Origin: Gemmatimonadota bacterium
Lineage (GTDB): Bacteria > Gemmatimonadota > Gemmatimonadetes > Longimicrobiales > Gaopeijiaceae
Direction: 5' to 3'
Length of the DNA: 64,000 nt
Assembly: GCA_041390105.1 (NCBI GenBank)
Contig: JAWKQO010000003.1
Coordinates: 744,001-808,000, forward strand
Shown piece after piece: positions 42,940-51,037 of the stretch. Both the position numbers and the translations under genes were made by a program. How positions within the stretch are numbered: position 1 is the stretch's first letter; each line of letters begins with the position of its first letter. A model generated the notes under the pieces. The model was not told where the DNA came from. It made no database searches and saw nothing but the letters and a program-made list of their open reading frames with translations.

Positions 42940-45069
42940 ATGGCTCTCGTCGAGCGCCGCTTCCTGACCACCCGCGTCGCGCGCCGGCTGCTGACACTCT
43001 TCGTGCTGTGCGCCCTGCTTCCGCTTTCCATTTCGCTGTGGCTTTCCTACCGGCACGTCACGCGCGAGCTGGCCGCCCAGGGCGAGGAGCGCCTCAGCCA
43101 GGCCGCCACGGCGGCCGGCATGTCGGTGATCGAGCGCCTGATGGCGGCCGAGTCGGAACTGGCGCTGCTGGCCGGACAGGAGGGTCTGCGCAACCCTGGG
43201 TCCGACGCTTCCTTGACGCTGCGTCTGCTGGGCGGTTTGGCGGGCGGCGAGGAAGGCTCGCCACCGCGTTGGAGCGTCGGAGAGCGCGTCGCGGCATTCC
43301 CGGAGCTGGACGACGCGACCCGCGCCTTCCTGGACGCCGGGGGCACGCACCTCGTGCTGCCCGAGGGGTCTCGGCACCCGGTTCTGCTACGCCGCGATCC
43401 GAGCGGGCATGGGCTGTTGGCCGCGCCCGTTCGGGCCGATTCCATGTGGGCCACGGCCCAGGTCTACTCGGCTTCCGAGATCGGGCGGGCGCTGTGCGTG
43501 CTGGACCCGTCCGGCGAGGCCCTCGCTTGCCCCCACGCGGTTCCGGCCGCCGTGCGCCAGCGGGCGCTGGCCGTGCGTTCCGAGCCGGTCTCCTGGCAGG
43601 ACGGTGGGGAGGACAGCCGCGGCTGGGCCTGGCAGATCTTCCTGAGCGGTCAGTTCCGCGCGCCCGCCTGGGTGGCCATCGTCAGCGAGCCGGCCGCGGC
43701 CGCCCTCGCACCGCTCCACGGATTCACGCGCGCCTTCGTCCCCACGTTGCTGCTGGCGCTCTGGTCGGTGCTGTTGCTCAGCAACGTGCAGATCCGCCGC
43801 ACCATCGACCCCCTGGACCGTTTGAAGGAAGGGACCAGGAGGATCGCGCACGGTGACTTCGAGAGCCGTGTGCAGGTCCGCACCAAGGACGAGTTCAACG
43901 ATCTGGCCGAGTCCTTCAACACGATGGCCGACGACCTGGGGCGCCAGTTCCGCACGTTGGAAGCGCTACACCAGCTCGACCGTCACGCGCTGGAGTCACG
44001 CACGCTCGATCACATGCTGGACGGCATCGCGGCACCGCTGGCCCATGCGATCCCGGGCGCCGACTTCAGCATCATGATCCTGAACGAGAGGGGGCCGGCC
44101 ACCCTGCTCCGCAACGGTGCGGACGAATCGGGAGTCGAGCGCTTCTCCGTGCACCTCGGCCCTTCGGCGAAGGCGATCCTCGCGGAGGGCGCTGATCACA
44201 TCGCGCTGCGAGGCCCGAAGGGCGGAGCACTGGGCGACGCCCTCGGCCTGCGGCCGGAGGGCGATGGCGCGTTGGACGTGTTTCCACTGCGTGTGCAGTC
44301 CCAACCCGCCGGCTGTCTGGTGGTGGAGGGACCGGGCGGACGTGCCCTGGACGACGACGAGCGCGTGCAAGCGCGCCAACTCGCCGACCAGGCCGCACTC
44401 GGTGTCTGGAGCGTGCGTCGCCTGGTGGATCTGGGCGATCTGAAGGAAGGCGCCATGACCGCTCTGGCACTGGCCATCGACGCCAGCTCCCACTGGACGT
44501 CCGGTCATTCGCGCCGAGTCACTGAGCTTACCGTGCGTCTGGCGGCGCTGCTGGGCCTCCCGGAGAAGGAGATCTCCGTCCTGCACTCCGCGACCATGCT
44601 GCACGACATCGGGAAGATCGGCGTACCCACGGCGGTGCTCGACAAGAATGGTCGACTCACCGACGAGGAGTACGAGATCATCAAGACGCACGTCACGATC
44701 GGGGAGGCCATCCTCAAGCCGATCGCGGCCTTCGAGTTCATGCTGCCCATCGTGCGTCACCACCACGAGCGCTTCGACGGTCGCGGCTACCCCGACGGGC
44801 TCTCCGGCAAGGACATCCCCTTCGGAGCCCGCATCGTGGCCGTGGCGGACACGTTCGACGCGCTGGTCTCGGACCGCCCCTACCGCCCCGGGAAGAGCGT
44901 GGAGCTGGCCACCCGCATCATCGAGGAGGAAGCGGGCGCCCAGTTCGATCCCAAGGTCGTGGGCGCGTTCATGCGCATGTACACGGCGGATCTGAAGGAG
45001 ATCGTACAGTCGCATCGCGAGCGCGGCGCGCTCGAAGACGCCCTCCCCGCACTGCCCGCCCTTCGTTGA
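42940..45069 (+). CDS. membrane receptor with HAMP, GAF-like and HD-GYP domains (putative c-di-GMP phosphodiesterase), copy 1
   Basis: A 709-residue protein. The order is a first helix (about 16-36), a periplasmic sensor of about 230 residues, a second helix (near 268-286), HAMP (IRRTIDPLDRLKEGTRRIA), a GAF-like domain (about 350-490) and HD-GYP. Catalytic residues are His555-Asp556 (LHDIGKIG), the HHHE cluster near 607-610 and GYP (616-618), all intact, so hydrolysis of cyclic-di-GMP is predicted. It is paralogous to the gene at 46050-48224. The ATG follows the pseudopilin stop by 3 bases, and the small lipoprotein begins 12 bases after its stop. Confidence 0.92.
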   Translation: MALVERRFLTTRVARRLLTLFVLCALLPLSISLWLSYRHVTRELAAQGEERLSQAATAAGMSVIERLMAAESELALLAGQEGLRNPGSDASLTLRLLGGLAGGEEGSPPRWSVGERVAAFPELDDATRAFLDAGGTHLVLPEGSRHPVLLRRDPSGHGLLAAPVRADSMWATAQVYSASEIGRALCVLDPSGEALACPHAVPAAVRQRALAVRSEPVSWQDGGEDSRGWAWQIFLSGQFRAPAWVAIVSEPAAAALAPLHGFTRAFVPTLLLALWSVLLLSNVQIRRTIDPLDRLKEGTRRIAHGDFESRVQVRTKDEFNDLAESFNTMADDLGRQFRTLEALHQLDRHALESRTLDHMLDGIAAPLAHAIPGADFSIMILNERGPATLLRNGADESGVERFSVHLGPSAKAILAEGADHIALRGPKGGALGDALGLRPEGDGALDVFPLRVQSQPAGCLVVEGPGGRALDDDERVQARQLADQAALGVWSVRRLVDLGDLKEGAMTALALAIDASSHWTSGHSRRVTELTVRLAALLGLPEKEISVLHSATMLHDIGKIGVPTAVLDKNGRLTDEEYEIIKTHVTIGEAILKPIAAFEFMLPIVRHHHERFDGRGYPDGLSGKDIPFGARIVAVADTFDALVSDRPYRPGKSVELATRIIEEEAGAQFDPKVVGAFMRMYTADLKEIVQSHRERGALEDALPALPALR

Positions 45070-45080
45070 GGAACCGACCC

Positions 45081-45506
45081 ATGCTGGACTCCACCACCTC
45101 CATCCGCCGGCGCTCCTGGGCGCTCCTGTTGTCGGCACTGCTGCTCAGCGCCTGTGACATGACGCCGCCCCCCGAGATCCCCTCTGAGCTACTGGGCCGC
45201 TGGGTGACGGACACCGAGGGCTACGAGGGCCGGGAGATCTCCCTGGTGGGCGACCGGCTGCTGATCAGCCTCGGGGGCCCGGTGGGCCGTGCCCACCCCA
45301 TCGACCGCATCCAGAGCTCGCCCTACGGCATCCAGACGGAGTACCGCCTCTTCTTCCGCAACGAGGAAGGCCTCAACGACGAGCTGATCCTCCGCTACGA
45401 GAACCGGGAGGGGGACGAGACGCTGCGCATCCGCAATCTGGAGATGGTCATCTGGCGCAGGGTGGGCGCGTCCAGGCCGTCAGAGCTCCCCGAATCGATC
45501 GGCTAG
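45081..45506 (+). CDS. small lipoprotein of unknown function
   Basis: A 141-residue lipoprotein with lipobox LLSAC (Cys25) and a small predicted beta-barrel-like body (GRWVTDTEGYEGREISL, YRLFFRNEEGLNDELILRYE, MVIWRRV). The pattern 'LLGRWVTDT...' resembles lipocalin-like or META-type small domains, but I do not recognise a family with certainty. The ATG at 45081 has GAGGAA upstream; a TTG at 45066 in frame would overlap the HD-GYP stop. It lies between the two HD-GYP paralogues, and its 3' end overlaps the convergent SRPBCC gene by 27 bases. Confidence 0.65.
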   Translation: MLDSTTSIRRRSWALLLSALLLSACDMTPPPEIPSELLGRWVTDTEGYEGREISLVGDRLLISLGGPVGRAHPIDRIQSSPYGIQTEYRLFFRNEEGLNDELILRYENREGDETLRIRNLEMVIWRRVGASRPSELPESIG

Positions 45507-45974
45507 GCGCTGCCCCCGGTAGGTGAAGATGTCCCGCAGCCAGGGCTCCACCAGCAGACCGTTCACGGGCCTGCCTCCCCACACCGCGTAGTCCACCACA
45601 TCGCGGACCCGGGTCCCACCCGGGACCGGGTCGAAGCGGTGGTCGTGCCAGAAGGTACGGTACGGCCCCCGGGACTGGACGTAGCTGAAGCGACGCACCG
45701 GCTCCCAGTGGTCGATCCAACTCTCCCACCTCCAGCGCAGGCGCCGCGCGCGTAGGCGGTAGCGGAGCCGAGTGCCCAGGCCGATCCGGTCAGGCAGCGG
45801 GTCCAGGAAGTCCAGGTGGAACCAGTCCGGAGTGAGCCCGTTCAGCTCCCGTGGGTCGGAAAGCAGCGTGAACAGGGGCTCGGGCTCGGCCGCCAGTTGC
45901 ACATCGGCAACGAGGCGGAGCCGGGCACCCTTCTTGCCCCCTGCCAGGCGTTGCACGGAGACGACCGTCGACAT
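45480..45974 (-). CDS. SRPBCC (START-like) family ligand-binding protein
   Basis: A 164-residue cytosolic protein with the SRPBCC helix-grip pattern: DVQLAAEPEPLFTLLSDPRELNGLTP at the start of the cavity domain and PGGTRVRDVVDYAVWGG near the end. Such proteins (polyketide cyclase/coenzyme Q-binding-like, YfcG-type) hold hydrophobic ligands. I chose the ATG at 45974; the open frame continues hundreds of codons upstream, but only antisense to the second HD-GYP gene. It is the only minus-strand gene in this cluster and its tail overlaps the small lipoprotein gene. Confidence 0.75.
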   Translation of the reverse strand: MSTVVSVQRLAGGKKGARLRLVADVQLAAEPEPLFTLLSDPRELNGLTPDWFHLDFLDPLPDRIGLGTRLRYRLRARRLRWRWESWIDHWEPVRRFSYVQSRGPYRTFWHDHRFDPVPGGTRVRDVVDYAVWGGRPVNGLLVEPWLRDIFTYRGQRLADRFGEL

Positions 45975-46049
45975 CGGGCGAGCGTCGGGACCGGTTGCAT
46001 GGACTGCCCCTGCCGGGGCAACGAGGACTGCGGACGCAGCAAGAGTACC

Positions 46050-48224
46050 GTGAGAGTCGAACTCGGTTTCCTGGAGACGAAGGTCGCACGCCGACTTCTC
46101 TTTCTGTTCGTCTTCTGCGCCGTGCTGCCCATCACCGCGCTGGCCACCGTCTCCTACCGACACGTGGCCCAGCATCTGCGGCGCACCCATCAGGAACGGG
46201 TGGACGATCTCGTCGCCGGCACGCAGGATCTTCTCCGTGACCGTCTGCAGGTAGCCGAGGGCGAGCTCGGCGTCCTTTCGAGCGCGCTCGCACTCCCTGA
46301 GCTCGATCCGAAGGACGCCGGCGCGCTGGCCGCCCGGGCCGCGAGCTTCGCGGCGGTGGCGCTGGACCGTGGCGGTCGCGCACCCACCGCGGTGCTGGGG
46401 TCGCTCCCGAGCATTCCCGAGCTCTCCGCGGAGGAACGGCGCTATCTCGAGCAGGATCGCCCGCTGTTCCGCGTGGTCCGCTACGCGCAGGGTACGCCCG
46501 AGCTGTTGCTCGCGCGAACCGTGCCGTCCGCGGAGGGACCCCGCACCATCGTCTGGGCTCGCCTGCGCTCCGGCTTCCTCTGGGACGGCGTGCCGACCGC
46601 ACCCTATACCGGCGGAGAGCTGGCGATCGTCGACGCGTCCCTGGCGCCCCTCTATGGTCCGCTCTCCAGCGACGAGACGTTCCGCACGCGCCTCTCCGCG
46701 CTGGTGGGCAACGGTGAGGAAGGGACGCTGAGCTGGACCGCCGAAGGCGAGCCGTTCCAGGCGGTCGCCATCCCGCTCCGGTTGGGCAGCCCGCTCGAGG
46801 CACCCGCCTGGCACCTGGTGGTGAGCGTGCCCGCCCAGGCGATCACGGCTCCCCTGCGTGACTTCACCCAGCGGTTCCTGCCGGTGATGCTCACGGCCCT
46901 GCTCATCGTGCTGCTCCTCAGTGACGTCCAGATCCGTCGCACCATCCAACCGCTCAAGCGGCTCAAGGAAGGGACGCGACGCATCGCCGACGAGCACTTC
47001 GATACCACCGTCGACATCTCCAGCAACGACGAGTTCCAGGAGCTGGCCGACTCCTTCAACCGCATGGCCCAACGCCTGGGCGAACAGTTCGGCACCCTCA
47101 CGGTGATCCGCGAGGTGGACCAGGCGGCGCTGGAGGAAGCCGAGGGGCGTCAGCTGATCGATCCGCTGCTGCGCGGCATGCGCTCGGTGGTTCGTACCGA
47201 CACGATCTCGGTGTGCCTGCTCGATACGGAAGATCCCCACCAGGGTGTCTGCTACACGGTGGTGGGGCAGGACAGCGAGGTGGACGTGGAGCACGTCACG
47301 CTGGCCCGTAGCGATCTGACGTCGCTGGAGACACAGCCTCAGCACATCGACACACCGGCTGGCGCGGTGCGCCCCGCCTACCTCATGGTCACGGCGCTGG
47401 CCGCCAATGCCGATGCCGGCTTCGCATCGCTTCCCCTCGTGCTGCGCGGCGGGCCGGCGGGGGTGGTCTCCTTCCCGGTGATGTCGGACGCCGAGAAGGG
47501 CAGCGCGCATCTGCTGCGCGCGCGTCAGGTCGCCGACCAGCTCGCTCTGGCCCTGTCCAATGTGCGACGGCTGCGAGCGCTCGACCGCTTCAACTGGGGC
47601 GCGCTCACGGCGCTCGCTCGCACCATCGACGCCAACTCACCCTGGACCGCGGGGCACTCCGAGCGGGTGGCCGAGCTGGCGACCCTGATCGCGACCCAGA
47701 TGGGCCTGAGCGAGAAGGACGTGGACATCGTCCAGCGGGGTGCGCTCCTGCACGATATCGGCAAGATCGGCGTGCCCATGGAGATCCTGAACAAGGCGGG
47801 GCCGCTGTCCGAGGAAGAGATGGCAGCCGTCCGCGAGCATACCGTCATCGGCGCTCGCATCCTGGAGCCCATCGCTGAGTACGCCGAGCTGCTTCCGATC
47901 GTGCTGCACCATCACGAGCGCATCGACGGACGAGGCTACCCCAATGGTCAACGCGGCGACGCCATCGACCTGAACGCACGCATCCTCTCGGTGGCCGACA
48001 CGTTCGACGCGCTGACCTCGGACCGCCCCTACCGCCGCGGTCTGCCACCTCGCACCGCCATCGAAGTGGTGCGCAATGCTGCCGGCACCCAGCTGGATGT
48101 GAAGGTCGTAGAGGCCTTTCTGGCCCTGCACGAGGCCGGCGCTCTGGAGGGCTTCACCAAGAAGGAGAAGCGCTCCGCCAAGAAGCCCGCCAAGCCCGAA
48201 GCGCTGTTGGCAACGACCGGCTGA
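46050..48224 (+). CDS. membrane receptor with HAMP, GAF-like and HD-GYP domains, copy 2
   Basis: A 724-residue paralogue of the 42940 gene with the same order of domains. The N-terminus ETKVARRLLFLFVFCAVLPI aligns with TTRVARRLLTLFVLCALLPL of copy 1. HAMP is IRRTIQPLKRLKEGTRRIA, and the HD-GYP domain has LHDIGKIG (His568-Asp569), LHHHERIDGRGYP and SDRPYRRGL. All catalytic residues are present. A Lys-rich tail (KKEKRSAKKPAKPE) is unique to this copy. I chose the GTG at 46050 by alignment with copy 1; an ATG at 45999 would add 17 Cys/Gly-rich residues. The periplasmic parts differ strongly, implying different signals. Confidence 0.9.
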   Translation: MRVELGFLETKVARRLLFLFVFCAVLPITALATVSYRHVAQHLRRTHQERVDDLVAGTQDLLRDRLQVAEGELGVLSSALALPELDPKDAGALAARAASFAAVALDRGGRAPTAVLGSLPSIPELSAEERRYLEQDRPLFRVVRYAQGTPELLLARTVPSAEGPRTIVWARLRSGFLWDGVPTAPYTGGELAIVDASLAPLYGPLSSDETFRTRLSALVGNGEEGTLSWTAEGEPFQAVAIPLRLGSPLEAPAWHLVVSVPAQAITAPLRDFTQRFLPVMLTALLIVLLLSDVQIRRTIQPLKRLKEGTRRIADEHFDTTVDISSNDEFQELADSFNRMAQRLGEQFGTLTVIREVDQAALEEAEGRQLIDPLLRGMRSVVRTDTISVCLLDTEDPHQGVCYTVVGQDSEVDVEHVTLARSDLTSLETQPQHIDTPAGAVRPAYLMVTALAANADAGFASLPLVLRGGPAGVVSFPVMSDAEKGSAHLLRARQVADQLALALSNVRRLRALDRFNWGALTALARTIDANSPWTAGHSERVAELATLIATQMGLSEKDVDIVQRGALLHDIGKIGVPMEILNKAGPLSEEEMAAVREHTVIGARILEPIAEYAELLPIVLHHHERIDGRGYPNGQRGDAIDLNARILSVADTFDALTSDRPYRRGLPPRTAIEVVRNAAGTQLDVKVVEAFLALHEAGALEGFTKKEKRSAKKPAKPEALLATTG

Positions 48225-48287
48225 CCATCCTGCGGACGAGCGGCCGGCTCGCCGCACGGCGCGCCCCGCCCATGGTGATCCCGCTTC

Positions 48288-49532
48288 TCAGGGCTTGAGC
48301 AGCACCTTCACAGCACCGCTGCGGCGCCGATCCTCCGCGGCCGCCAGTGCGTCCTTGTACTGGGCCAGCGGATAGATATCGGTGACCATGCGCTGCACGG
48401 GCGCGTCGGTCTCCAGCAGCATCCGGTGGGTCACTTCGAAGGTGTGGAGCGACTCGCCCCGCCACCGTTCGATCCCGTAGCCCACGAAGCCGTGCGCGTG
48501 CAGCTCGTGCGCCCACAAGAGGGTCAGATCCAGCTTCTTGATCTCCGCCGCACAGCCCAGGAGCACCACCCTACCGCGCGCGGAGGCATAGCGCAGCGAC
48601 TGTGTGATGGTGTCCTTGCTCCCCACGCAGTCGAAGATCAGCGGGAAGCCGCCGCCCGCGTAGACCTCGTCTCCGACGATGGGCTGGTAGGCCTGCGCGC
48701 CCGTCGCCACCAGCGCGTCGCGCGCCTCCTCTCCCGGTCGGACCACAGCGCTGGCACCCAACGCGCGCGCCAGTTCGACCTCGGCGGGCCGCTTGGCCTG
48801 TGCCAGAAGCTCGCCCTGGAACCCGGCGGCCCGGATGGCCCACAGGGTCGCGAAGGCGATGGGTCCGCTGCCGATCACCAGGATCGGTCCCGACCCCAGA
48901 TCGGTTCCCAGAGCCGCGTGCACGCCGATGGAGAGGGGCTCGATGAGCGCGGCCACCCGATCGTCGAGAGCATCGTCCACGACGAACAGTTGGGATTCGT
49001 GCGCAATCATGCGCTCGCCCCAGCCACCCGGGAGGTCCCGGTGATATCCCACCGTGAGACCTCGCGCCAGCGGCGCGCCGCCGATCCTCAGCTCGCCCTG
49101 CTCTCCCGCGTTCTCACAGGTGGAGTGCCACCCCTCCCGACAGGACCCGCACACGCGCTCTCCGGTGAATCCGCGCACGGTGCAGGAGAGCATGGGGTCG
49201 ACGGCCACCCGGTCACCGGGACGCACACGGGTGACGCCCGGCCCCACCTCATCCACCCGGGCCAGAATCTCGTGCCCGAGCACGGCTGGGAAGGAGCCGA
49301 ACGGCTCCATCACTGGGCTGGACGTGAACGACAGATTGCCCAGATCCGAGCCGCAGATCCCACCATAGAGCACGGTGAGCTTGGCCCAGGCGGGCCCGGG
49401 AAGCTCCGGCTCCGGCTGCTCCCGGAGGCGCAGGCCGCTCAGGATGCCATGCGTGGCACCGCGCGACACCCGTCCGAGCGAGCGGGCCAGCAGGAAGCCC
49501 GGAATGGTCACGTTGAAGGTGACGGCGCGCAT
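48288..49532 (-). CDS. zinc-dependent alcohol dehydrogenase (MDR superfamily)
   Basis: A 414-residue medium-chain dehydrogenase. GGICGSDL carries the catalytic zinc cysteine, GHEIL the histidine, and VCGSCREGWHSTCEN supplies the structural-zinc cysteines, with an unusual longer loop (LSCTVRGFTGERVCGSC) before them. The Rossmann motif is VIGSGPIAFATL. It oxidises an alcohol or sugar alcohol using NAD(P)+; the substrate is unknown. The ATG at 49532 begins MRAVTFNVTIPGF as in relatives. It is divergent from the thiolase across a 146-base gap. Confidence 0.87.
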   Translation of the reverse strand: MRAVTFNVTIPGFLLARSLGRVSRGATHGILSGLRLREQPEPELPGPAWAKLTVLYGGICGSDLGNLSFTSSPVMEPFGSFPAVLGHEILARVDEVGPGVTRVRPGDRVAVDPMLSCTVRGFTGERVCGSCREGWHSTCENAGEQGELRIGGAPLARGLTVGYHRDLPGGWGERMIAHESQLFVVDDALDDRVAALIEPLSIGVHAALGTDLGSGPILVIGSGPIAFATLWAIRAAGFQGELLAQAKRPAEVELARALGASAVVRPGEEARDALVATGAQAYQPIVGDEVYAGGGFPLIFDCVGSKDTITQSLRYASARGRVVLLGCAAEIKKLDLTLLWAHELHAHGFVGYGIERWRGESLHTFEVTHRMLLETDAPVQRMVTDIYPLAQYKDALAAAEDRRRSGAVKVLLKP

Positions 49533-49678
49533 GGCGGGCTGGGGTGGCGGGACATGACAGGGACGCGGCCGACACACCCTCCCGGTTGCCCGAGCGGGTC
49601 GGATGGCCGGAACGTTAGGGGAAGCCCGCAGGTAGGTCCAGCGCTCGCAGCGCGTCCGCCAGGCAGGGAGTGACTCAC

Positions 49679-50953
49679 ATGAAGACGGCCATCGTCGCTG
49701 GGATCCGGACCCCGTTCGCCCGCTCGGGCACTGTGTTCGCCGATCTGACGGCCATCGAGCTCGGCAAGCTGGCGGTGCGGGAGTTGGTGGCCCGCTCGGA
49801 GATCGACCCCGCCGAGGTGGGCCAACTCATCTACGGAACGGTGGTGCACGACACGCAGGCGCCCAACATCGCCCGTGAGGTGGGCCTGGCTACGCTCCCC
49901 AAGACCGTCCCGGCGGTGACGGTCTCACGCGCCTGCAGCTCCGCCAACCAGGCCATCGCGGACGGAGTGAACCTGATCGGCCAGGGATACGCCGACATCG
50001 TGATCGCCGGCGGAGCCGAGTCGCTCTCCCATGTGCCCATCACCGTCAGCGAGCGCCTGTCCAAACGTCTGGTGGAAGCCTCCAAGGCCAAGACGCTCGG
50101 GCAGCGCGTAGCGGCCTTCCGCGGGCTGCGCCCCAAGGAGTTGGTCCCCGTGCAACCGGCCATCGCCGAACCCACAACGGGCGAGACCATGGGGCAGTCC
50201 GCCGAGCGCATGGCCAAGGAGAACGGCATCAGCCGCGAGGAGCAGGATCGCTGGGCGCTGCGTTCCCATCAGCTCGCGCAGGCGGGCACCGAGGACGGTC
50301 GCCTCCTGGCCGAGATCGCACCGGTGTACGTGGGCAAGGCCTACGAAACCGTGGTGGACCGGGACAACGGGATCCGCGCCGACACGAACCTGGAGGCCCT
50401 CGGCAAGCTGAAGCCGGTGTTCGACCGGAAGTTCGGATCGGTGACCGCCGGCAATGCTTCGCCGCTCACCGATGGTGCCTCGGCGGTGCTGTTGATGTCC
50501 GAGCAGGCAGTACGCAGCCACGGCGTGGAGCCGCTCGCCTGGATCAAGAGCTACGCCTTCACGGCGCTCGACCCCGCCCAGCAGCTCCTGCAGGGCCCCT
50601 ACTACGCGGCGCCCATCGCGCTCGACCGTGCAGGCATCACCATGGCCGACGTGCAGCTCCTGGAGATGCACGAGGCCTTTGCGGCCCAGGTGCTCTCCAA
50701 CCTGCGCTGGTGGGAGTCCGACGAGATCGCCGAGCGTGAGCTGGGCCGCGCCACGGCGGTGGGGCACCCTCCCGAGGACGTCATCAACGTCATGGGTGGG
50801 TCCATCGCCATCGGCCACCCCTTCGGAGCCACCGGTGGACGTGTAACCATGACGCTCGTCAACGAGATGAAGCGGCGTGATCTGGAGCTGGGCCTCATCA
50901 CCGTGTGTGCCGCCGGCGGGCTCGGCTTCGCGATGGTGGTGGAGCGCGCCTGA
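49679..50953 (+). CDS. thiolase family acetyl-CoA acyltransferase
   Basis: A 424-residue thiolase. The acylated cysteine is in VSRACSSANQA (Cys86), and the catalytic histidine and second cysteine are in GHPFGATGGR (His380) and TVCAAGGLG (Cys410). The length and the segments IAEPTTGETMGQSAERMAKE and MHEAFAAQVLSNL fit the FadI/trifunctional-enzyme-beta type, which cleaves 3-ketoacyl-CoA in beta-oxidation. The ATG at 49679 has AGGGAG upstream; a GTG at 49670 in frame adds three residues. No partner hydratase/dehydrogenase is adjacent. Confidence 0.93.
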   Translation: MKTAIVAGIRTPFARSGTVFADLTAIELGKLAVRELVARSEIDPAEVGQLIYGTVVHDTQAPNIAREVGLATLPKTVPAVTVSRACSSANQAIADGVNLIGQGYADIVIAGGAESLSHVPITVSERLSKRLVEASKAKTLGQRVAAFRGLRPKELVPVQPAIAEPTTGETMGQSAERMAKENGISREEQDRWALRSHQLAQAGTEDGRLLAEIAPVYVGKAYETVVDRDNGIRADTNLEALGKLKPVFDRKFGSVTAGNASPLTDGASAVLLMSEQAVRSHGVEPLAWIKSYAFTALDPAQQLLQGPYYAAPIALDRAGITMADVQLLEMHEAFAAQVLSNLRWWESDEIAERELGRATAVGHPPEDVINVMGGSIAIGHPFGATGGRVTMTLVNEMKRRDLELGLITVCAAGGLGFAMVVERA

Positions 50954-50971
50954 CCTACGGTTCGGAGCGCC

Positions 50972-51037
50972 GCGGATCTACCTCCAGTGCAAAGCGGGTC
51001 TACTTCCAGTCCATAGCGGATCTACTTCCAGTCCATA
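50972..51037. repeat. three tandem copies of a 22-bp repeat
   Basis: Copies start at 50972, 50994 and 51016. Copies 2 and 3 differ by one base; copy 1 has four or five changes. On the minus strand, copy 3 contains the last codons and stop (MDWK-stop) of the propeller lipoprotein, and copies 1-2 repeat that sequence beyond the stop. Because 22 is not a multiple of 3, the copies fall in different frames. Confidence 0.9.

Noticed and set aside
42648..43856. 402-codon frame running through the pseudopilin glycine tract into the HD-GYP gene
   Set aside because: It is a shifted frame that turns the GGN tract into Trp/Arg repeats. The pseudopilin and HD-GYP frames are supported by family motifs.
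45975..47510. Upstream extension of the SRPBCC frame (over 500 codons)
   Set aside because: It is antisense to the second HD-GYP receptor and has no recognisable domain; GC-rich third positions keep such frames open by chance.
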